Source: F23-B02 sp963629425
GTDB taxonomy: Bacteria; Bacillota; Clostridia; Oscillospirales; Oscillospiraceae
Reading direction: 5' to 3'
NCBI GenBank assembly: GCA_963629425.1
Contig: CAVGIU010000025.1
Span: 1-18,120 of the forward strand
Length of the DNA: 18,120 nucleotides
The notes beneath the pieces were generated by a model. It did no database searches, was not told the DNA's origin, and worked only from the letters and a program-made list of their open reading frames with translations. Positions 14,622 to 18,120 of this stretch are shown here, piece after piece. Position numbers and translations under genes: made by a program. How positions within the stretch are numbered: the stretch's first letter is position 1; each line of letters starts with the position of its first letter.

Positions 14622-14636
14622 TCACAAACTGTGTGA
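14622..14636. promoter_or_regulatory. Perfect 15-bp palindrome in the leader of the envelope operon
   Basis: TCACA and TGTGA flank a 5-base centre, between the -10 element and the GTG start of the transglutaminase-like gene. It could be an operator or a short RNA hairpin; no terminator-grade U tract follows at once. Confidence 0.4.
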
Positions 14637-14653
14637 CTTGCATTAGCACAGTC

Positions 14654-14682
14654 AATATACTCTGAGAGCTCACCCGTGTCAA
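14654..14682 (-). promoter_or_regulatory. Promoter of the envelope modification operon
   Basis: On the minus strand TTGACA (14682-14677) is followed after exactly 17 bases by TATATT (14659-14654). It drives the operon from the transglutaminase-like gene to the deacetylase. Confidence 0.85.
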
Positions 14683-14707
14683 TACCGAATCTGTTAATTT
14701 TCTGCAC

Positions 14708-14736
14708 TTGCGCTTGGCGGTAAAAACCATTATACT
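14708..14736 (+). promoter_or_regulatory. Probable promoter of the lipase-like / nucleotidyltransferase pair
   Basis: TATACT at 14731-14736 is a good -10; 17 bases upstream is TTGCGC (14708-14713), a partial -35. It lies 34 bases before the ATG and is divergent from the envelope operon promoter. Confidence 0.6.
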
Positions 14737-14769
14737 GAAGTAATAAGAACATTCACGCGGAGGTTTTTT

Positions 14770-16230
14770 ATGACCGATCTCAAATTTTATTTCGACGGCA
14801 CGAACGGAACGCCGTTTTCCGGCGAGGTGTCGCTCGACGTTATGATATCCAAGCAGGAAAAGCCGAAGGATATCGGCCAGCTGAAATTCAGATACTCCGA
14901 CGCGTATTTTCTGCACTCGGCCTGCTCATATAATCACGAGCTCGCAATAATGTCGCTGGGACTGACAATGAGCGCGTTTACCTACAAAAAAGACGGCGAT
15001 AAGCACATGCGCGCGGCGCTGCACGCCATCGGCTGCGACGACCGCACGATAGAAAGCTTCCGCTTCGGCGACCGGCTCAGCTGCGAGGATACCTGCGGCT
15101 ACATGATCGCGGCAAAGAAACTGCCGGACGATACCTTCCTCATCCCCGTCATTATCCGCAGCCATGCTTACGGCGGCGAATGGGTCAGCAACGCGCACGC
15201 GGTGGAAGACGCCTACCCCGACCACGCGGCGGGCTTCAAGAAAGCCGCCGACCTTGCGTATGACGCGCTCATGGATTATCTCTCGCGACGCGGCTTCGAC
15301 CTCGGCAGGGTGAAAATATGGGCCTGCGGATACAGCCGCGGCGGCGCTGTAACGAATCTTCTCGGTGCGCGCCTGACCTTTGAAAGCGGCATCGGCAAGG
15401 ATAATATCTTCGCCTACAGCTTCGCGACACCCGTAACGGTGTTCGACCGCGCGAATCTCTTTACCGACAATATATTCAATATCATATCCGAAATGGACAT
15501 CGTTCCGCGTATGCCGCTGAGATACTGGGCACTGACACGCTACGGAACTGACATGATAGTTCCCTGCAAGGCGCGGCGCGGACTTGGCGAATATACCCGG
15601 CTGCTCGGCCAAATGCAGGCGCAGTTTGCGGAGATAATGCAGGAGCTCGGCGTTGAGGCCGATTACGTCCCTCTCGACGATCAGGAGCGCGCGCTTGACC
15701 TGCTGTTCGATTACATCGACGATCTGCTCGACACGCCGGAGAAGTACCGCGATGACGGCTATCAGCAGCTTGCGATGGATTACATGAAGAGTAAAATGCA
15801 CGGCGACGTGTTCGAGCTGCGCAGGTTCATAAACTTCCTGCTCGACGGCAACGAGGAGATGTCAAACGAGCTGTGTTCGCTTATCGACAACTGGCACGAG
15901 CTCGGCGGTCTTGAGAAGGTGCAGCGGCTCGGCATTATGATATCCAAGCGCAAATCCGGAGATAAATCGCCCGCGACCGAGATCATATTCATGGTCCTCG
16001 GCATACTTTTCCGCTATGCCGCCAAGTTCACGGCAACGAAGGTCACCGGCGGCGGGCAGGACTATTTCTACGACCAGCTCGTCATACTCATAATCGACGC
16101 GTATCAGAACGGCGGCGACTCGTTCATCCTCCAGCAGCACTGGCCGGAGGCCTACCTCGCCTGGCTCAGAGCCGCCCCTGCCGAGGATCTTTTCCGCGTC
16201 GGCAGCTACCCCCGCGAATCGGTTAAATAA
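14770..16230 (+). CDS. Lipase-like alpha/beta hydrolase (class 3 lipase-type fold)
   Basis: A 486-residue soluble protein without signal peptide, so probably cytoplasmic. The nucleophile elbow GYSRGG (187-192, Ser189) follows a VKIWACGYSRGG strand; FATPV and EMDIVPRMP further on match the strand and acid-residue region (D-x-VPR-x-P) of class 3 lipases and related lipase-like proteins. The C-terminal half (about 280-486) is helical and acidic and has no domain I can name. The substrate is unknown. The start is ATG 14770, with GGAGG 6 nt upstream. It is followed after 14 nt by the nucleotidyltransferase gene, so the two form an operon. Why a lipase-like enzyme should be paired with a sugar nucleotidyltransferase is not obvious; a role in processing a lipid- or acyl-linked metabolite is only a guess. 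Confidence 0.82.
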   Translation: MTDLKFYFDGTNGTPFSGEVSLDVMISKQEKPKDIGQLKFRYSDAYFLHSACSYNHELAIMSLGLTMSAFTYKKDGDKHMRAALHAIGCDDRTIESFRFGDRLSCEDTCGYMIAAKKLPDDTFLIPVIIRSHAYGGEWVSNAHAVEDAYPDHAAGFKKAADLAYDALMDYLSRRGFDLGRVKIWACGYSRGGAVTNLLGARLTFESGIGKDNIFAYSFATPVTVFDRANLFTDNIFNIISEMDIVPRMPLRYWALTRYGTDMIVPCKARRGLGEYTRLLGQMQAQFAEIMQELGVEADYVPLDDQERALDLLFDYIDDLLDTPEKYRDDGYQQLAMDYMKSKMHGDVFELRRFINFLLDGNEEMSNELCSLIDNWHELGGLEKVQRLGIMISKRKSGDKSPATEIIFMVLGILFRYAAKFTATKVTGGGQDYFYDQLVILIIDAYQNGGDSFILQQHWPEAYLAWLRAAPAEDLFRVGSYPRESVK

Positions 16231-16244
16231 AAAGGAGAATGATT

Positions 16245-17159
16245 ATGGACAAGACCATTGTTGTTATGGCTGCCGGACTCGGCTCGCGCTACGGCGGCGT
16301 CAAGCAGATCGAGCATCTCGGCCCCGACGGCGAGATACTCATGGAGTACGCCATATACGACGCTGTTAACGCCGGCTTCAATAAGATCGTGCTCATAATA
16401 AAGCCCGAGATATACGACGATGTCAAGGAGCTTTTCGGCGACCGCATCGAAAAAAGCACCGGCATAAAGATCGACTATGCCTTTCAGACAATGGACCGCT
16501 TCACCGAAAGCCGCACGGAGTTTTCCTCCCGCACGAAGCCCTTCGGCACGGTGCACGCCGTCATATGCGCAAAAGACTGCATAAAAACGCCCTTCGCCGT
16601 CATGAATGCGGACGATTATTACGGGGCCGAAGCGTTCAAGGTCATGTCTAAAAAGCTTGATCAACTGCACGGCGCGCAGGACGCGGCCATGGTGGCCTAT
16701 CGTCTCAAGAACACAGTAAGTCCCTTCGGCACGGTCACGCGCGGTGTGTGCATGGTAGAGGACGGTCTGCTCTCCGGCGTTAAGGAGACGTATAAAATCA
16801 AGCTCATGCCCGACGGCATTATACGCGACACCTCCGAGTCTGAAAACGGTCCTATACTTTCGCCGGACACCTTCGTTTCCATGAATCTGTGGGGCTATCA
16901 TCAGGATATTCTCCCGGTCATGGAGCAATATTTTGCCGATTTTCTCGCCGCGCTCCCCGCAGACGAGCTCAAGGCCGAGTGCCTGCTGCCGACCATGATG
17001 GGCGAACTCACCGGCAGCGGCAGGATAAAGATCGCTGTTTTGAACACCAACGACCGCTGGTTCGGTCTGACGTATAAAGAGGATAAACCCGGTGCGGTCG
17101 CCGCCCTCACCGCACTGCACGAAAACGGCACATATCCCCCCACCCTCTGGCGGGGATGA
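16245..17159 (+). CDS. Sugar-phosphate nucleotidyltransferase family protein
   Basis: A 304-residue cytoplasmic GT-A-fold nucleotidyltransferase that should join a nucleotide to a sugar or alcohol phosphate. The N-terminal nucleotide loop is VVMAAGLGSRYGG (6-18), and the metal-binding MNADDYYG is at 120-127. It differs from GlmU/RmlA types in detail, and the substrate is not identifiable. I chose ATG 16245, because AAGGAG lies 7 nt upstream; ATG 16239 is too close. It follows the lipase-like gene after 14 nt. A terminator lies 20 bases after its stop codon. A phosphotransferase partner is often found near this kind of enzyme, but none is seen in this window. Confidence 0.88.
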   Translation: MDKTIVVMAAGLGSRYGGVKQIEHLGPDGEILMEYAIYDAVNAGFNKIVLIIKPEIYDDVKELFGDRIEKSTGIKIDYAFQTMDRFTESRTEFSSRTKPFGTVHAVICAKDCIKTPFAVMNADDYYGAEAFKVMSKKLDQLHGAQDAAMVAYRLKNTVSPFGTVTRGVCMVEDGLLSGVKETYKIKLMPDGIIRDTSESENGPILSPDTFVSMNLWGYHQDILPVMEQYFADFLAALPADELKAECLLPTMMGELTGSGRIKIAVLNTNDRWFGLTYKEDKPGAVAALTALHENGTYPPTLWRG

Positions 17160-17179
17160 TAATATAATACGCATAAAGC

Positions 17180-17214
17180 CAGCCCTCGGCAGGATATGCC
17201 GGGGGCTGATTTTG
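17180..17214 (+). terminator. Terminator of the nucleotidyltransferase operon
   Basis: An 11-bp stem (17180-17190 with 17198-17208, one G-U pair) with a 7-base loop is followed by ATTTTG. The U tract is short but the stem is very GC-rich. Confidence 0.75.
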
Positions 17215-17256
17215 CTGTATCTCTTTCAACCTGAAAAATGTAGTGAAAATGTAGTT

Positions 17257-17280
17257 AACCCACCTCTCTTGAGGCGGGTT
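17257..17280 (-). terminator. Hairpin behind tRNA-Lys 3'-end copy C
   Basis: A 10-bp stem (17257-17266 with 17271-17280) that pairs fully only on the minus strand, where one pair is G-U. It begins just downstream of copy C in the tRNA direction. The U tract is weak, so it may be an old, displaced tRNA terminator. Confidence 0.45.
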
Positions 17281-17282
17281 TG

Positions 17283-17304
17283 TCTTGATGCTCCAGCGGG
17301 GATT
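17283..17304 (-). repeat. tRNA-Lys 3'-end copy C (degenerate, partial)
   Basis: Matches the 3' end of tRNA-Lys over 22 bases with one change, which alters the CCA end. After 17304 the match stops inside the T loop. It lies 185 bases from copy B. A short inverted match (AATCCCCG at 17418-17425) follows in the same interval. Confidence 0.75.
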
Positions 17305-17431
17305 TCGGTGCTTTTGCAAGCAAAATCACCCGTGCTTGAAGCTTAGCTTCTGCGCACCTCGGAGCTAAAAACCTGCCGCCGGCAGCTTTTCTTAACGCTC
17401 CGACCCTTTCGGGTTCGAATCCCCGTAAACA

Positions 17432-17463
17432 AAAAACAACTCCCACGCCAACGGCGTGAGAGT
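17432..17463 (-). terminator. Terminator behind tRNA-Lys 3'-end copy B
   Basis: An 11-bp stem (17439-17449 with 17453-17463, one G-U pair on the minus strand) with a 3-base loop is followed on the minus strand by TG and six T. It has the position and form of a tRNA-operon terminator, but the gene before it is now only a fragment. Confidence 0.75.
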
Positions 17464-17467
17464 CATT

Positions 17468-17499
17468 TCTTGGTGCTCCAGCGGGGATTCGAACCCCGG
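17468..17499 (-). repeat. tRNA-Lys 3'-end copy B (32-bp perfect repeat)
   Basis: Identical over 32 bases to 17654-17685, covering the CCA end, acceptor strand and T arm of tRNA-Lys. The match ends at the T-arm border, so no D arm or anticodon arm is present: this is a fragment, not a tRNA gene. Such 3'-end copies are typical of attachment sites left by tRNA-targeting integrases. Confidence 0.85.
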
Positions 17500-17604
17500 C
17501 TTTTAGCCGCGCTTCGCGCGGAAAAGCTTTTATTTTAATCCCTATCGCCTCGCCGCTAAAGCGGCAACCGGCGATTTCGCATTCGTGTCCGGGGTTCTCA
17601 GCTG

Positions 17605-17657
17605 ACAGTTAAAACAGCAAAGACAAAGAGACGGTCATCTGACCGTCTCTTTGTCTT
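17605..17657 (-). terminator. Terminator of the tRNA operon
   Basis: A perfect 18-bp stem (17620-17637 with 17640-17657) with a 2-base loop on paper begins at the last base of the tRNA-Lys CCA. On the minus strand it is followed by TGCTGTTTTAAC. It should end the Gly-Arg-His-Gln-Lys transcript and may also mark the 3' end for trimming. Confidence 0.85.
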
Positions 17658-17732
17658 GGTGCTCCAGCGGGGATTCGAACCCCGGACACCCTGCTTAAAA
17701 GGCAGGTGCTCTGCCTACTGAGCTACTGGGGC
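17657..17732 (-). tRNA. tRNA-Lys(TTT)
   Basis: A full 76-base cloverleaf with encoded CCA. The anticodon loop CTTTTAA gives anticodon TTT (17699-17697). The T loop TTCGAAT and the D arm (GCTC...GAGC) are normal. The acceptor stem has one C-A mismatch at pair 3-70 (5' GCCCCAG against 3' CTGGAGC). It is last in a five-tRNA operon, 4 bases after tRNA-Gln. Its 3' end is repeated twice downstream. Confidence 0.95.
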
Positions 17733-17736
17733 AGGT

Positions 17737-17810
17737 TGGCTGGGATGGCGGGACTCGAACCCACTATATCAGAGTCAAAGTCTGAGGTGTTACCATTACA
17801 CTACATCCCA
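17737..17810 (-). tRNA. tRNA-Gln(TTG)
   Basis: A 74-base cloverleaf with encoded CCA and G discriminator. The acceptor stem TGGGATG/CATCCCA is perfect. The anticodon loop CTTTGAC gives TTG (17778-17776). Confidence 0.96.
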
Positions 17811-17833
17811 CCATCTAATTATATTCTATTGTA

Positions 17834-17865
17834 CACAGAGACCGGGCTTTTGTCCGGCCTCTGTG
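17834..17865 (-). other. Hairpin between tRNA-His and tRNA-Gln
   Basis: A 12-bp stem (17834-17845 with 17854-17865) pairs completely only on the minus strand, where position 8 is G-U; on the plus strand it is an A-C mismatch. No U tract follows, so it is more likely a processing or spacer structure than a terminator. Confidence 0.5.
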
Positions 17866-17870
17866 ACTTG

Positions 17871-17948
<78 letters not shown>

Positions 17949-17960
17949 ATATTTTAATTT

Positions 17961-18037
17961 TGGCACGCCAAGAGGGATTCGAACCCCCGACCTACTGCTT
18001 AGAAGGCAGTTGCTCTATCCTGCTGAGCTATTGCCGC
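17961..18037 (-). tRNA. tRNA-Arg(TCT)
   Basis: A 77-base cloverleaf with encoded CCA. The anticodon loop CTTCTAA gives TCT (18003-18001). The acceptor stem GCGGCAA against TTGGCGT has a G-G mismatch at pair 4-69 and G-U at 1-72. Other arms are sound. It is 12 bases before tRNA-His. Confidence 0.93.
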
Positions 18038-18062
18038 TTATTAACCTGAGCAACTGTAGGTT

Positions 18063-18120
18063 TGGAGCGGGTGATGGGAATCGAACCCACGTATCCAGCT
18101 TGGAAGGCTGGTGTTCTACC
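18063..18120 (-). tRNA. tRNA-Gly(TCC), 5' end outside window
   Basis: The 3' part of a tRNA with CCA, T discriminator, T loop TTCGATT and anticodon loop CTTCCAA, anticodon TCC (18104-18102). The 5' acceptor strand and most of the D arm lie beyond the right edge. Confidence 0.95.

Larger units (their letters stand above)
17283..17653 (-). repeat. Two tandem units of about 186 bp with tRNA-Lys 3' ends
   Basis: This gene-free stretch holds two units, 17283-17467 and 17468-17653, of nearly equal length. Each has, in plus-strand order, a tRNA-Lys 3'-end copy, about 100 bases with GC-rich palindromes (for instance near 17505-17525 and 17551-17564), an inverted T-arm piece (17410-17425; 17585-17597), an A-rich run, and a hairpin. 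On the minus strand the hairpin plus U tract forms a terminator right after the next tRNA-Lys 3' end. Sequence between the shared parts has diverged. No reading frame of interest is seen. Confidence 0.65.

Noticed and set aside
14926..15801. Minus-strand open frame opposite the lipase-like gene
   Set aside because: His/Val/Ala-rich shadow translation without domain features; the plus strand has the GxSxG motif, ribosome site and promoter.
16206..17174. Long minus-strand open frame (322 codons) opposite the nucleotidyltransferase
   Set aside because: Antisense to a gene with clear family motifs; composition typical of a shadow in GC-rich DNA, and no ribosome site.
17410..17425. A plus-strand tRNA suggested by a GGGTTCGAATCCCC T-arm-like sequence
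   Set aside because: No matching acceptor, D or anticodon arm can be placed around it; it is best read as an inverted piece of the repeat unit.
17255..17446. Short minus-strand frame across the tRNA-Lys repeat region
   Set aside because: Covers tRNA fragments and terminator hairpins; no ribosome site and no protein-like composition.
17283..17685. CRISPR array from three regularly spaced repeats
   Set aside because: Spacing of about 186 bp, identity to tRNA-Lys and lack of short unique spacers or cas genes rule this out.

Overview
The window looks like part of the chromosome of a GC-rich gut-type Clostridia, most like an Oscillospiraceae/Ruminococcaceae member. This is inferred from AGGAGG-type ribosome sites, a K+-dependent membrane pyrophosphatase, a PcsB-like M23 hydrolase, a Gram-positive wall-modification cluster with SLH repeats, and the tRNA types. 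No phage, transposase, integrase or CRISPR array is visible; the only sign of mobility is a stack of tRNA-Lys 3'-end copies near the right edge.

Layout. (1) 3-1457 (+): the C-terminal two thirds of a membrane pyrophosphatase (hppA), with a strong terminator. (2) 1642-2889 (+): a secreted coiled-coil plus M23 peptidoglycan hydrolase, sharing a bidirectional terminator with the convergent operon that follows. (3) 6121 down to 2950 (-): a tightly packed four-gene operon of an S24/XRE LexA-like repressor, a small membrane protein resembling DUF3267 without its HExxH, an M20 amidohydrolase and a TIM-barrel protein. Junctions are 4 nt, 5 nt and an 8-nt overlap. (4) 6288-8746 (+), divergent from the repressor: a P1B-like P-type ATPase with altered core motifs, overlapping an HAD-IB phosphatase by 4 nt. 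(5) 8747-8943: an intergenic stretch with terminators and a possible minus-strand small gene or RNA. (6) 14571 down to 8944 (-): a five-gene envelope cluster of transglutaminase-like protein, DUF4358-type lipoprotein, MBOAT O-acyltransferase, DHHW/AlgJ-like protein and SLH-anchored polysaccharide deacetylase. A clear TTGACA-17-TATATT promoter precedes it. (7) 14770-17159 (+): a lipase-like alpha/beta hydrolase and a sugar nucleotidyltransferase. (8) 17216-18120: a minus-strand tRNA operon in the order Gly-Arg-His-Gln-Lys. Behind tRNA-Lys lie two further copies of its 3' end about 186 bp apart, each with its own hairpin.

How the parts work together. The envelope cluster probably acylates and deacetylates a surface glycan: MBOAT and DHHW proteins form the usual acyl-transfer pair, and the deacetylase is held to the wall by SLH repeats. 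The repressor operon and the ATPase/HAD operon share a divergent control region, so the S24 protein may control both. The most unusual material is the tRNA-Lys 3'-end array and the small minus-strand element at about 8700-8840. The divergent ATPase and the DUF3267-like protein without zinc ligands come next.
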